The position numbers and the translations under genes were made by a program. From an uncultured Bacteroidota bacterium (GTDB taxonomy: Bacteria; Bacteroidota; Bacteroidia; Chitinophagales; Chitinophagaceae): a DNA stretch of 34,013 nt. Positions 1-8,042 of the stretch are shown here, piece by piece. The stretch's first letter is position 1. Every line of letters starts with the position of its first letter. A model generated the notes under the pieces. The model saw only the letters and a program-made list of their open reading frames with translations. It did not search any database and had not been told where the DNA came from. Location: assembly GCA_903875055.1 (NCBI GenBank), contig CAIQUX010000047.1:1-34013 (forward strand), given 5' to 3'.

Positions 1-43
1 GAACATAATGCTTGCGAAGGCACAGCCTTCGAAGAGAGCGAGA
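1..43. repeat. Interspersed ~43-bp hairpin repeat, copy A
   Basis: This copy is identical over 43 bases to the copy at 189-231 and similar to the one at 112-154. Its core is an inverted repeat, CGAAGGC-aca-GCCTTCG at 15-31, able to form a 7-bp stem with a 3-base loop, followed by a conserved GAAGAGAGC tail. It begins at the window edge, so the array may continue upstream. It resembles REP-type intergenic repeats in size and hairpin content, but I cannot assign it to a named family. Confidence 0.8.
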
Positions 44-111
44 ATCGTGTGCCTAATTTGCGAATATTCTTGGAGCATAAGATGATTTACTTTTCAGGCT
101 GAACATGCCAA

Positions 112-154
112 GAACATTGGGCTTGCCAAGGCACGACCTTCGAAGAGAGCAGAA
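112..154. repeat. Interspersed hairpin repeat, copy B (diverged)
   Basis: This copy shares the GAACAT start, the GCTTGC(C/G)AAGGCAC core and the CTTCGAAGAGAGC tail with the copies at 1-43 and 189-231. Several substitutions weaken the central hairpin. The bases before it (caggct...ccaagaacat) also resemble those before copy C, so the ancestral unit may be longer than 43 bases. Confidence 0.7.
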
Positions 155-170
155 ATGGATGCAGAATTAG

Positions 171-185
171 CCAGGCTAAGCCTGG
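171..185. repeat. Small palindrome CCAGGC-taa-GCCTGG
   Basis: A perfect 6-bp inverted repeat with a 3-base loop lies immediately upstream of repeat copy C. The block before copy B carries a degenerate version of the same sequence. It is probably part of the repeated unit rather than a separate signal. Confidence 0.5.
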
Positions 186-188
186 GAA

Positions 189-231
189 GAACATAATGCT
201 TGCGAAGGCACAGCCTTCGAAGAGAGCGAGA
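189..231. repeat. Interspersed ~43-bp hairpin repeat, copy C
   Basis: This copy is identical to 1-43, including the CGAAGGC-aca-GCCTTCG hairpin, here at 203-219. Three copies within 231 bases, spaced 111 and 77 bases start to start, make a small irregular cluster in a region without a credible gene. Confidence 0.8.
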
Positions 232-344
232 GATTGAGGCCATGCCCTTGTGCGCCAGCATCTCGTGCCTGTGACATTTCTACAACCACTCAATCTATAA
301 AATAAAAGAAAGCATCCTATTTCCCGCAAGCTAGATCCTCTCTA

Positions 345-541
345 ATCTCTCATCTCATATCTCTCATCTCATCTTCCCTCCCGCATTCATACTTTTTACA
401 TCCGCATACATACTTATTTCATCCATATCCATCATTTTTATTTAGCTATTTATCATTATTCAATCTACATCCATCATTTTTAAGCATGCATCCATCATAT
501 TATTTTGGATATTTATCATTATTCAACCTTCATCCATCATT
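345..541. repeat. Pyrimidine-rich low-complexity tract with direct repeats
   Basis: A perfect 14-base tandem duplication (atctctcatctcat) lies at 345-358 and 359-372. A 32-base direct repeat at 447-478 and 510-541 (tatttatcattattcaa, then catccatcatt) differs only in a 4-base stretch. The motif catccatcat recurs between them. The tract fills the space ahead of the HTH gene at 639. Frames open through it give biased His/Phe/Leu/Ser peptides, so I regard it as non-coding. Confidence 0.7.
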
Positions 542-599
542 ATTCAATCCGCATTTATTCTTTTTGCATCATCATTGCATATTTTGCAAGAAGATTTAT

Positions 600-607
600 T
601 ATTTTTG
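600..607 (+). promoter_or_regulatory. Candidate -7 promoter element TATTTTTG
   Basis: The sequence fits the Bacteroidota -7 consensus TAnnTTTG and lies 31 bases before the ATG at 639. The upstream -33 element is weak: a TTG at 575-577 is the closest candidate. The region is T-rich, so a chance match is possible. Confidence 0.4.
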
Positions 608-638
608 TTATCCACTTTCTTTAAAAACCTTTTTACCT

Positions 639-989
639 ATGATCTACCTCGATATCCAGAAAGTCCTTTCCGATAAAGGCATCGAAAATCCCCATGTTGC
701 GCTGCGTCAGATGGGCTTCAACGTTCACACCACCAGTCGCCTGCTTCGCAACGAACGCAACAGCATCAGTTATAAGCATCTCGAAGTTCTTTGTCTGGGC
801 CTCAACTGCTTACCCAGCGATCTGCTTTCATGGAAACCCTGTTCCCTGTCGGCCCATCAACCGCAACATCAGCTCCATAAACTTGCATCGGTGCAAAAAG
901 ATAATCTCGCTGTCAAGTTACAGCAGCTTCCGGTAGAAAAACTGCAACAGATTCGTCAATTCATCGATGGCCTCTCCGAAGAACCCTGA
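639..989 (+). CDS. Small XRE/Cro-like helix-turn-helix regulator
   Basis: This encodes a 116-aa protein with an N-terminal Cro/C1-type helix-turn-helix fold, likely a DNA-binding regulator. The helices are readable as IYLDIQKVLSDKGIENP, HVALRQMGFNVHTTSRLLRNE and SYKHLEVLCLGLNCLPSDLLSW. The last is the usual end of short XRE proteins in Bacteroidota (…LE.LC..L.C.P.DLL.W). The rest is a charged, Gln/Leu-rich helix (KLQQLPVEKLQQIRQFIDGL) that could mediate dimerisation. I chose the ATG at 639 because an in-frame start at 486 would translate the low-complexity repeats and add nothing conserved. The gene stands alone and faces the ppiD-like gene across a shared terminator. Its target is unknown; autoregulation is common in such proteins but is not shown here. 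Confidence 0.75.
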   Translation: MIYLDIQKVLSDKGIENPHVALRQMGFNVHTTSRLLRNERNSISYKHLEVLCLGLNCLPSDLLSWKPCSLSAHQPQHQLHKLASVQKDNLAVKLQQLPVEKLQQIRQFIDGLSEEP

Positions 990-1133
990 GCGACAATCAA
1001 TCTAAGCATTGTTGTGTTTTATTATTTTCGTGATGATCTGTTGATGTGAAAGATTGTGGTTGAATGGCCTATGGAAAATAGCGTTAAGAAATGATCATCA
1101 TTTTAGCTATTTTTCATCAGCCGAGATTTTTTG

Positions 1134-1161
1134 TTTCTTTTTGCATCATGGCAAAAAGAAA
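1134..1161. repeat. 11-bp perfect inverted repeat TTTCTTTTTGC/GCAAAAAGAAA
   Basis: An 11-bp perfect stem (1134-1144 with 1151-1161) closes a 6-base loop, atcatg. It lies 145 bases past the HTH gene and is not followed by a run of T, so it is not a classical intrinsic terminator. Similar TTTTTGC-type inverted repeats are, from general knowledge, common between genes in this phylum. Confidence 0.6.
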
Positions 1162-1237
1162 AGAATTTAAATAAGACAATCACTTGGGTAGGTTTGCAAA
1201 ACCTGAAAATTCGCGGCCCGCAAAACGACCGACATAA

Positions 1238-1262
1238 AAAAACGCCCCTTAAGGGCGTTTTT
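1238..1262. terminator. Bidirectional rho-independent terminator
   Basis: The stem AAAAACGCCC (1238-1247) pairs with GGGCGTTTTT (1253-1262) around a 5-base loop, cttaa. It has A/T tracts on both sides, so it can terminate transcription from either direction. It sits between the convergent HTH gene (ending 989) and the ppiD-like gene (ending 1278 on the minus strand). Confidence 0.88.
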
Positions 1263-1277
1263 CAAAAATTTTTTCGA

Positions 1278-3413
1278 TTAGAAGAAGGTACTTCTGTTAT
1301 CCGTAATCTTGGCTTTCTTCTTCAGCACCTGTGGAATCGTTCCTGAAATCTGCTGTGCCATCTGTTGCGACATTTGTGCTCGTTGTATCATCATCATCGC
1401 ATCATTATTAGGATTATTCGATTGGTCCGGCACTTCTGTGATTCCTTTCACCGTAATGAAGAATACACCTTGCTCACCCGGTATACCCGGAGACACTTTA
1501 TTCACAAGACTTTTGTTGAATGCAGCGCCCGTCACCTTAGGTTCGTATCCGAAGGCATCATTACCGCCACCGGCAAATAACACGGTATCAGAGTTCTTCA
1601 CTTCAGCATTTGCCAAGGCAGCTATTTCCTGTAACGACGTTTTTCCCTTTCCTTTATCAGCCAGCATCTGTCCTTTCTTTTGTTTTTTCAGATAGGTTTC
1701 CAATTGTGGTCTCATTGATTCCACATCAGGTAAGCTTCCTTTTTCTTGTCGTGATATCAGATTAGCAATCACACATTTATCTTTCAGATTCATCACACCC
1801 GATACGGCACCGATTTTGGCATCAAAAGCCCATCGTGTCAATTCACGTGCAGCACCTAAGCCCTGAACGCTTTGTTGTGTATTGGTCATGTTAGCTGCGA
1901 CTCGCTTATCCTTACTCATTTTCTTGGCAGTCTCAGTAAATGTTTTACTGTCTTTTGCTTTAGTAGCAAATTCGGTAGCTTTCGCATACACTGCTTGTGT
2001 CGTGGCTTCACCGGCTTGTAAGGCTTTGCTTACCACCGCTAATTTCACGCATGGTTTGAAATTCGACTGATTGATTACTTTCAACAGATGATAACCGTAT
2101 TGAGTTTTTACTACTTTCAAATCACCTACTTTACCATTGAAACAGGCATCATTGAATTCAGGCACCATTTGTCCCTGACCAAAGGTTCCGAGGTCACCGC
2201 CTTTTTGTGCACTTCCCTGATCGTCAGAACGGGTAGTGGCTAATTGTTCAAAGTTAGCACCGCTCTTCACAGCCGCTTCGATACTGTCGATAATCACTTT
2301 AGCTTCGGGTTCTGTACGTTGTTTACCGATAGCTACCAGGATATGCGAAGCTTTTGCGCTATCCGGCACCGATTTCTTATCTAATACCTTTGCTAACTTA
2401 TAGGCATTGTCTGCATAATAAGGACCCACTACAGCGCCTACCGGTGCCGCCATGATTTCGGCTGCGTTTGGTGATTTCAGTTTATCTTCAGATAAGTAAG
2501 CATCCTTAAATGATTCTTCAGAATATTTGGCTACAAACTCTTCGTTGTTCTTGGTCGAATCGAATTCGCCATGAATTTTATTTAATACACCCAGACTTGC
2601 TGCTGTATCTTCTTTAGAAGGAGTGATATCAAATACCACATACTCAGCCTTGGCCATGTCTTCGGTTGATTTGAACAGACCTTCTTTTTTCTGGATGAAT
2701 GATTTGATCTCTTCATCTGAAATTTTGATTGAGCTGTCGCTGATCATGGTATAAGGCAACTGTGTAAAACTGATCGCTGATGTATTAGTCCTTTCCTTAT
2801 TCATGTTCTTCAACATGAAGGTCGGCATATAGATTCCTTTTGCAACCAGGTCATTGTACTTGGTACTCATTCTTGATTTGATCATGGATTCTTCGAAATC
2901 TTTCCATTGAGAACGACGGGTAATTTGTTCTTCCCCTTTACCCTGACTCAAAGAGTTTAAGAACTCACTTACTTTAGCCGGATCGAATATACCTGTTTTA
3001 GGATCAGTGAAATTTTGTTTGATCATCGGATCAGCAAACGGACCGGTTTCCATGTCTTGTAATTCCTTATCGGTTAACACGATACCCAGTTTTTCATTTT
3101 CGCTGGCAATCAGGTTTTCACTTAATACATCATTCCACACCTGATCGTTGAGCTGACTTTGTTCTTCTTCAGTCAACGGCACGCCTTTATTACGTGTTTT
3201 CATGTTTTCTTCATACTGTTGACGCTTGGCTTCAAAGCCTTTGGCATCAATACGTTTACCATTAATTTCGGCCAGCAGGGTTCTGTCGTTACCGAACATA
3301 TTCCGCACATTACTGTGCATGGCATCCATGACCAAAAAGCCGATCAGGGCAACCACTATGGATCCTACCACAATTCCGATATACTTATTTCTTATGTTTT
3401 GAATTACCGACAT
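1278..3413 (-). CDS. Membrane-anchored peptidyl-prolyl isomerase, PpiD/SurA type
   Basis: This 711-aa protein probably assists folding of exported proteins at the periplasmic face of the inner membrane. A short cytoplasmic N-terminus (MSVIQNIRNK) is followed by one membrane segment (about residues 11-32, GIVVGSIVVALIGFLVM). A SurA-N-like helical chaperone region comes next. A parvulin (rotamase) domain at about 353-455 shows ASHILV, GGDLGTFGQGQMVPEF and YGYHLLKV. A long C-terminal region follows, ending in a Met/Gln-rich stretch. This matches the PpiD architecture. I placed the start at the ATG at 3413 because the open frame extends only to a GTG three codons upstream, and MSVIQ is the usual beginning in relatives. 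It is transcribed divergently from nadA and ends 15 bases from the bidirectional terminator. Confidence 0.9.
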   Translation of the reverse strand: MSVIQNIRNKYIGIVVGSIVVALIGFLVMDAMHSNVRNMFGNDRTLLAEINGKRIDAKGFEAKRQQYEENMKTRNKGVPLTEEEQSQLNDQVWNDVLSENLIASENEKLGIVLTDKELQDMETGPFADPMIKQNFTDPKTGIFDPAKVSEFLNSLSQGKGEEQITRRSQWKDFEESMIKSRMSTKYNDLVAKGIYMPTFMLKNMNKERTNTSAISFTQLPYTMISDSSIKISDEEIKSFIQKKEGLFKSTEDMAKAEYVVFDITPSKEDTAASLGVLNKIHGEFDSTKNNEEFVAKYSEESFKDAYLSEDKLKSPNAAEIMAAPVGAVVGPYYADNAYKLAKVLDKKSVPDSAKASHILVAIGKQRTEPEAKVIIDSIEAAVKSGANFEQLATTRSDDQGSAQKGGDLGTFGQGQMVPEFNDACFNGKVGDLKVVKTQYGYHLLKVINQSNFKPCVKLAVVSKALQAGEATTQAVYAKATEFATKAKDSKTFTETAKKMSKDKRVAANMTNTQQSVQGLGAARELTRWAFDAKIGAVSGVMNLKDKCVIANLISRQEKGSLPDVESMRPQLETYLKKQKKGQMLADKGKGKTSLQEIAALANAEVKNSDTVLFAGGGNDAFGYEPKVTGAAFNKSLVNKVSPGIPGEQGVFFITVKGITEVPDQSNNPNNDAMMMIQRAQMSQQMAQQISGTIPQVLKKKAKITDNRSTFF

Positions 3414-3640
3414 ATTATACACATTTTTTTAAGGAGTGCAAAAATAGAGGTTTTACATTGGTATTTCAAAGTTTTTACGGCTTGATTTTAGGCTTATCTG
3501 CGTTTTTTGTCAATTTAGCTTCTTTTTGTTGGGTATTAGTTTGTGTGTATTTTCACTTTTATCCCATGCAGCTTTTGTGTCATGTGTCTTTTTGTGGACA
3601 GTCTGGTTTTTTTACATGGATTCTACCATCCCAATTCACT

Positions 3641-3738
3641 AATCACACGCTAACTTTTTTTCATCGGGTGTTTAATCCACAATTTTTGTGTGATTCTTTC
3701 AAGCATGGTCAGACACTGACTTTTTAATGTGGATTAAA
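3641..3738. promoter_or_regulatory. Interlocking inverted repeats between the ppiD-like gene and nadA
   Basis: The 466-base gap between the divergent genes holds two inverted repeats. AATCACAC (3641-3648) pairs with GTGTGATT (3688-3695), and TTTAATCCACA (3671-3681) pairs with TGTGGATTAAA (3728-3738). The second pair contains TAATCCACA twice, one mismatch from the DnaA box TTATCCACA. A weaker TGTGGACAG lies near 3594-3602. The rest of the gap is T-rich on the plus strand and I see no credible gene in it. A possible nadA -7 element is cacatttg at 3781-3788, one base off TAnnTTTG. The repeats may bind a regulator or DnaA; this is undetermined. Confidence 0.4.
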
Positions 3739-3879
3739 AAATTTAAAATGTGAATATGAATTGGATAAGCAAAATAGTCTCACATTTGCAAGGTGGAAAA
3801 CATAATCTTATTCACGTATTCACACCCCTAATAGTAGCAATAAATATTTTTTTTAAAAAAAGAGTCTAATACAATTAAT

Positions 3880-4878
3880 ATGACTGAAGCTGTTAACAAC
3901 ATCGGCAAGGTTGGTTATCTGAATTTGGAAATCGATCCGACCTTGGATTTGTTTGCGGAAATCAACAAATTGAAAAAAGAAAAGAATGCAGTCGTGTTGG
4001 CGCACTACTATCAAGAAGATGATATTCAGGATGTGGCCGATTATATAGGTGATAGTTTGGGTTTGGCCCGACAAGCTCAGCAAACCACAGCCGATTTGAT
4101 TGTTTTTGCGGGTGTGCACTTTATGGCGGAAACCGCGAAAATTTTAAATCCGACGAAAAAGGTGGTTTTACCTGATCTCAATGCGGGTTGTTCATTAAGT
4201 GATAGTTGTCCACCCTTCTTATTTAAACGTTTCAAAGAACAACATCCCGATCATCTGGTGATTTCGTATATCAATTGCAGTGCGGGAATTAAAGCATTAA
4301 GCGATATTATTTGTACAAGTAGCAACGCACAGAAAATAGTGGAAAGTCTGCCAAAGGAACAGAAAATTATTTTTGCACCTGATAAGAACCTTGGTGGATT
4401 TATCAACAAGCAAACGGGGAGAAACATGGTATTATGGAATGGTGCTTGTATGGTTCATGAAATATTCAGTCTGGAAAAGATTACGAAATTAAAGGAACGT
4501 CATCCCGAGGCTAAGTTTGTAGCCCATCCCGAATGTGAAGAAGCCGTATTAGCCATAGCCGATTTTATTGGCAGTACTACACAAATACTAGATTATACGA
4601 AGAATTCACCTTTTACATCTTTTATTGTAGGTACCGAAACCGGTATCCTTCATCAGATGATTAAGAATTCACCCGAAAAGATGTTTATTCCTGCACCACC
4701 TACTAATAGCTGCGCCTGCAATGATTGTCCACATATGAAACTCAATACGCTGGAGAAATTGTATTTGTGTATGAAGTATGAATTACCGGAACTCACAATG
4801 GATGAAGATCTGCGTCTGGCGGCTAAGAAACCTATTGATCGAATGATGCAGTTAAGTAATGAATTGGGAATAAAGTAA
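3880..4878 (+). CDS. nadA: Quinolinate synthase
   Basis: NadA condenses iminoaspartate with dihydroxyacetone phosphate to make quinolinate, in de novo NAD synthesis in the cytoplasm. The 332-aa product has full family length. Landmarks are [22 protein letters not shown] (38-59), [14 protein letters not shown] (76-89), and the three cysteines expected to bind the [4Fe-4S] cluster: C104 ([11 protein letters not shown]), C190 (WNGAC) and C283 in CACNDCPHM. In the family's CxxCxxC segment the first Cys is replaced here by Ser277 (S-C-A-C-N-D-C), but the ligand Cys is kept. It is monocistronic. No nadB or nadC lies in the window. The 3' end is 17 bases from the convergent sulfatase-family gene. 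Confidence 0.96.
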   Translation: MTEAVNNIGKVGYLNLEIDPTLDLFAEINKLKKEKNAVVLAHYYQEDDIQDVADYIGDSLGLARQAQQTTADLIVFAGVHFMAETAKILNPTKKVVLPDLNAGCSLSDSCPPFLFKRFKEQHPDHLVISYINCSAGIKALSDIICTSSNAQKIVESLPKEQKIIFAPDKNLGGFINKQTGRNMVLWNGACMVHEIFSLEKITKLKERHPEAKFVAHPECEEAVLAIADFIGSTTQILDYTKNSPFTSFIVGTETGILHQMIKNSPEKMFIPAPPTNSCACNDCPHMKLNTLEKLYLCMKYELPELTMDEDLRLAAKKPIDRMMQLSNELGIK

Positions 4879-4895
4879 ATCGTACAAAAATCTGT

Positions 4896-6776
4896 TTATT
4901 GTTTTTTGCTGACAGCTTCATACACGAGTTGTTGAAAACTCATAGCTTTATCATGTAAAGGTGTAATCAGGTTAGGATTGATGCAATTTGTAACGATATT
5001 CTTTGCATCACCCTGACGTGAAGCCGCATATCCAGATTCATTGATATAACCGGCTCCTCCAAAGAATACATAAAATGCCGATGACGGTGTATAAGGATTA
5101 AATAGATTCCTTGACCAAATATAATGTTCTGATTTTAATTCCATTTGATGAAGGATGCCTGAAGCTATATCTAATTGTGAAACAATTTTATCCCAGGTTT
5201 TACCTTTCCATTCGTCTTTTAACGCGCCGCCTAACATCAGCATGGGAATATGAGCATGCATGGCTGTAGCCGGGTTCCATTGCTTGATCGTATTATGACT
5301 GTGATCAGCTACTACCACAAACAAGGTATTTTTGTACCAGCCTTGTTTTTTGGCTTCAGTAAAAAACTTACCCATATGCAAATCAGAATAATGGACAGCT
5401 TCGGTGTATTGTTTTTCCTGATCTCCTTTAGGTGATTTCCAGCTATCACTTGGGGTGTAATCATAAGGCATATGCGAACTGGTCGTGAAGAAGCCCTGAA
5501 AGAAAGGTTCCTTTTTCTTATGTAGGTTTTTCAACAGTTCAGGATAAGTATATGCATCATGCACGCCCAACCGACCTTGTGGGTATTGAATGAAATCTTT
5601 TTGTTCAATTAATTCTGTGAATTTCTTTTCTAACAGATAACCTCTGAGATTTCCATACACCAGATCGCCCCCAAACATAAAGGAAAGTGAATAACCTAGT
5701 GGAATGAGATCTTCACTAAGGCAATGCAATGCTGGTACTTTTGAAGGTTGGTTAATGACCGCCACACGCGACACAGAAGGATAAGCACTTAATACGGCGG
5801 GTATTCCCTGATCGGATACATACGCATTTGAATAGGCTTGGGTAAATAGTAATCCTTCCTTGCTCAAGGCATTGAATTGAGGTGTACATCCTTCGATTCC
5901 TCCTAAGACGCTAACATTATCGGTACTCCAACTTTCAAGGAAGATGAATACCAGATTGGGTCTTTTTGTATTCAGTATGGAAATCGTTGTGTCTTTACTG
6001 ACTGAATAATCATCTTCTATCAACGCATGTGCTTCCTCATTACTTCTGAATTTGTATAAGTTTGTATCCGGAATATTAGTCTTTATGGTAGCATCCTGCA
6101 TGATATTATACAATGGATTGACTGCAATATCATTCGCAAACACATCATTGCTGAAATAAGCTACACTTTGATTGATTGGAATATTGGTTAGTCCGCCACG
6201 AATGAGAATGATGCCGAATCCCACACACAATAAAAAGTACGTGATGCCTTTCCACATTCGTTTTTTGAACACGCTATTACTATCTGTTCTTAATACTGGA
6301 TGGAGCTTTTTTGTATACACCCAATTGAAGGGTACAAAAAAACAACTGGCGAATACAAAAAAGAGTATAATCAGTTTGGGAGAAACAGTTTTAAATACTT
6401 CAGACGGATTACTAAAATGTTCTAAAGCCTGCATATTAATCTTTGCATTCCATTCTTTATATAAACCGGCATCACCGATACTGGTCATGATATATAAAAG
6501 AAGGAACACACTGATGAGTATACCGGCCATCCGTTTTAATAGTATGTGTTCAAAGATGTAATACGAAATACCAAAGGCAAGAGGAAGGAGAATGAGGATG
6601 GTACTTGTGGATATGTCTAGTTGATAACCTTCAATAAAGGATTTGTATAAATCAGATTGCAACTTAATTTTTCCTGTAATGGGCATCTGATACAACACAA
6701 AAAAAAGTCGGTTGAAAAAGAAGACAGCAAACCAGAACACAAACAGTAAGGAGGTATACTTTACTAATGATTTCAT
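4896..6776 (-). CDS. LTA-synthase-family membrane sulfatase/phosphoglycerol transferase
   Basis: This 626-aa protein has an N-terminal block of about five membrane helices (residues ~8-195) and a C-terminal alkaline-phosphatase-superfamily domain facing the periplasm. Metal-site motifs are visible: FIFLESW (Glu281), SSHMPY (His435) and VVADHSHN (Asp491, His492). The nucleophile region reads YVSDQGIPAVLSAYPS, so Ser321 stands where many family members have Thr. Relatives transfer phosphoglycerol or phosphoethanolamine to surface glycans or lipids; the substrate here is unknown. I took the start at MKSLVKY (6776), because the open frame upstream only overlaps the preceding gene. It begins 4 bases after that gene's stop, so the two are very likely co-transcribed. 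Confidence 0.85.
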   Translation of the reverse strand: MKSLVKYTSLLFVFWFAVFFFNRLFFVLYQMPITGKIKLQSDLYKSFIEGYQLDISTSTILILLPLAFGISYYIFEHILLKRMAGILISVFLLLYIMTSIGDAGLYKEWNAKINMQALEHFSNPSEVFKTVSPKLIILFFVFASCFFVPFNWVYTKKLHPVLRTDSNSVFKKRMWKGITYFLLCVGFGIILIRGGLTNIPINQSVAYFSNDVFANDIAVNPLYNIMQDATIKTNIPDTNLYKFRSNEEAHALIEDDYSVSKDTTISILNTKRPNLVFIFLESWSTDNVSVLGGIEGCTPQFNALSKEGLLFTQAYSNAYVSDQGIPAVLSAYPSVSRVAVINQPSKVPALHCLSEDLIPLGYSLSFMFGGDLVYGNLRGYLLEKKFTELIEQKDFIQYPQGRLGVHDAYTYPELLKNLHKKKEPFFQGFFTTSSHMPYDYTPSDSWKSPKGDQEKQYTEAVHYSDLHMGKFFTEAKKQGWYKNTLFVVVADHSHNTIKQWNPATAMHAHIPMLMLGGALKDEWKGKTWDKIVSQLDIASGILHQMELKSEHYIWSRNLFNPYTPSSAFYVFFGGAGYINESGYAASRQGDAKNIVTNCINPNLITPLHDKAMSFQQLVYEAVSKKQ

Positions 6777-6780
6777 GCAG

Positions 6781-7932
6781 CTATAAGATGGGGTGCCGTT
6801 TAAATTCTCTGGACCTGTCAAACAGATATCGATAGGTAGTCAGTCGTCTTACTTCATGTGCTTCGAGGTTGGAGGCCAGATTCACCATCTTGGGGTTAAA
6901 GTCACCGATCCATTGCATCTCATATTTTTCGTATCTCATACTGGGTTGTACCACTTTCCCGCACTCTACTATCATATAGGCATCGGTACCTTTGCCCTGC
7001 CATTCAGGAACTATACCATATACTACTCCTACAAATCGTTTACAAGCTCCTGTCATCTTCAGATATATGAAGTGTAATTTCTGTAACCAGCCGAATTTAC
7101 CGTTGAAGTGTTTGAAATATTGGTTCAGATCGGGAATATTCACCCACATGCCGATGGGCTCATTCTTGTAATAAACAAACCAAGTAATCTTTTCATCAAT
7201 CACAGGTTTCATTTTACCGAATAGCAATTTGGCTTGTTTAAGTTCCATGGTTTTACCACCACCATGTTTTGCCCAGGCTTTATTATAGATGGTACAGAAA
7301 TCTTCTGCGTATTTGAAGATGTTATCTTTCTTGATATGCTCTACTGTGAAATCGGGATTCTTGGCATAAACCTCATGCCACTTCAACATCTTGGCGCTAA
7401 GCGGTGTGGTTACATCCATTCCGAAACAAAGCTGATGGAAGTAGGGTTGAAATCCGTAGTGTTCAAAGATTGTCTGATAATAAGGTGGATTGTAGTTCAT
7501 ACAATACAATGGTTCATCGAACCCATTCACCAGCAATCCCCACCATCGGTCCCGCTCTCCGAAATTGATAGGGCCGTCCATGGCTTCCATACCTTTTGAT
7601 TGAAGCCAGGCTTTGGCATTATCAAATAAATAATTGGCAGCCTCCTGGTTATTGTCACACTCAAAAAAACCTATACCGCCGGTCGGTTGATCCTGAGGGT
7701 ATTTCTTGTTGACAAAGACAGCGAGTCTGGCGATATAATTCCCTTTCTCATCCTGAAGGAGCCATCGTTCGCATTCACCATGACGGAAGAATTTATTCTT
7801 GGTCTTGTCGAAAACTTCATCGATATCCTTGTCTAGAGGTTGGATATAGTTCTTATCATGTTTGTAAATGCGAAGAGGCATTTCCCTGAAGGCCCTGGAT
7901 AATATCTCAGTGTCAACTACGATTATCTTCAT
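6781..7932 (-). CDS. GNAT-like acyltransferase family protein
   Basis: This 383-aa protein is conserved in Bacteroidota and has an acyl-CoA N-acyltransferase-like C-terminal half. The segment VVYGIVPEWQGKGTDAYMI resembles the GNAT cofactor-binding motif (Q/R-x-x-G-x-G/A), and ITWFVYYKNEPIGMWVNIPD resembles the preceding beta strands. The N-terminal half (FREMPLRIYKHDKNYIQP, then ERWLLQDEKGNYIARLAVFVN) also looks GNAT-like, so the protein may be a tandem-domain member. The start at MKIIVVDTEI (7932) drops nine weak upstream residues. It is the first gene of a two-gene unit with the sulfatase-family enzyme, so a role in modifying a surface molecule is possible but unproven. Confidence 0.65.
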   Translation of the reverse strand: MKIIVVDTEILSRAFREMPLRIYKHDKNYIQPLDKDIDEVFDKTKNKFFRHGECERWLLQDEKGNYIARLAVFVNKKYPQDQPTGGIGFFECDNNQEAANYLFDNAKAWLQSKGMEAMDGPINFGERDRWWGLLVNGFDEPLYCMNYNPPYYQTIFEHYGFQPYFHQLCFGMDVTTPLSAKMLKWHEVYAKNPDFTVEHIKKDNIFKYAEDFCTIYNKAWAKHGGGKTMELKQAKLLFGKMKPVIDEKITWFVYYKNEPIGMWVNIPDLNQYFKHFNGKFGWLQKLHFIYLKMTGACKRFVGVVYGIVPEWQGKGTDAYMIVECGKVVQPSMRYEKYEMQWIGDFNPKMVNLASNLEAHEVRRLTTYRYLFDRSREFKRHPIL

Positions 7933-8011
7933 GTCGCGCAAAGATAGGATTTGTACCAATAGAAGGGATAATGAAGTTGACTTTCACTTTTGAGAAGGAT
8001 TTTCATATTGG

Positions 8012-8027
8012 CTAATTTTCAAATTAG
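8012..8027. promoter_or_regulatory. Palindrome CTAATTT-tc-AAATTAG upstream of polA
   Basis: A perfect 7-bp inverted repeat with a 2-base spacer lies in the 110-base gap between the divergent GNAT-like gene and polA, 15 bases before the polA start. It could be an operator or part of a promoter. No perfect TAnnTTTG element is visible for polA; the nearest is tactttca at 8031-8038. Confidence 0.35.
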
Positions 8028-8042
8028 AGTTACTTTCACCCC

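Noticed and set aside
87-329. 80-codon minus-strand frame across the hairpin repeats
   Set aside because: It runs through three non-coding repeat copies and shows no domain or signal.
486-638. N-terminal extension of the HTH gene from an ATG at 486
   Set aside because: It translates the catccatcat low-complexity repeats into a biased His/Phe/Leu peptide, and the conserved HTH fold begins at the ATG at 639.
1131-1346. 71-codon plus-strand frame over the terminator
   Set aside because: It reads through a strong bidirectional terminator and into the antisense of the ppiD-like gene.
1801-1860. Further parS-like CACGTG near 1842
   Set aside because: The flanks (aattcacgtgcagc) do not match the 16-base ParB consensus; the same applies to the CACGTG near 12648.
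3458-3727. 89-codon plus-strand frame in the ppiD-nadA gap
   Set aside because: The Phe/Leu/Cys-rich translation comes from T-rich DNA and overlaps the inverted repeats; no family resemblance.
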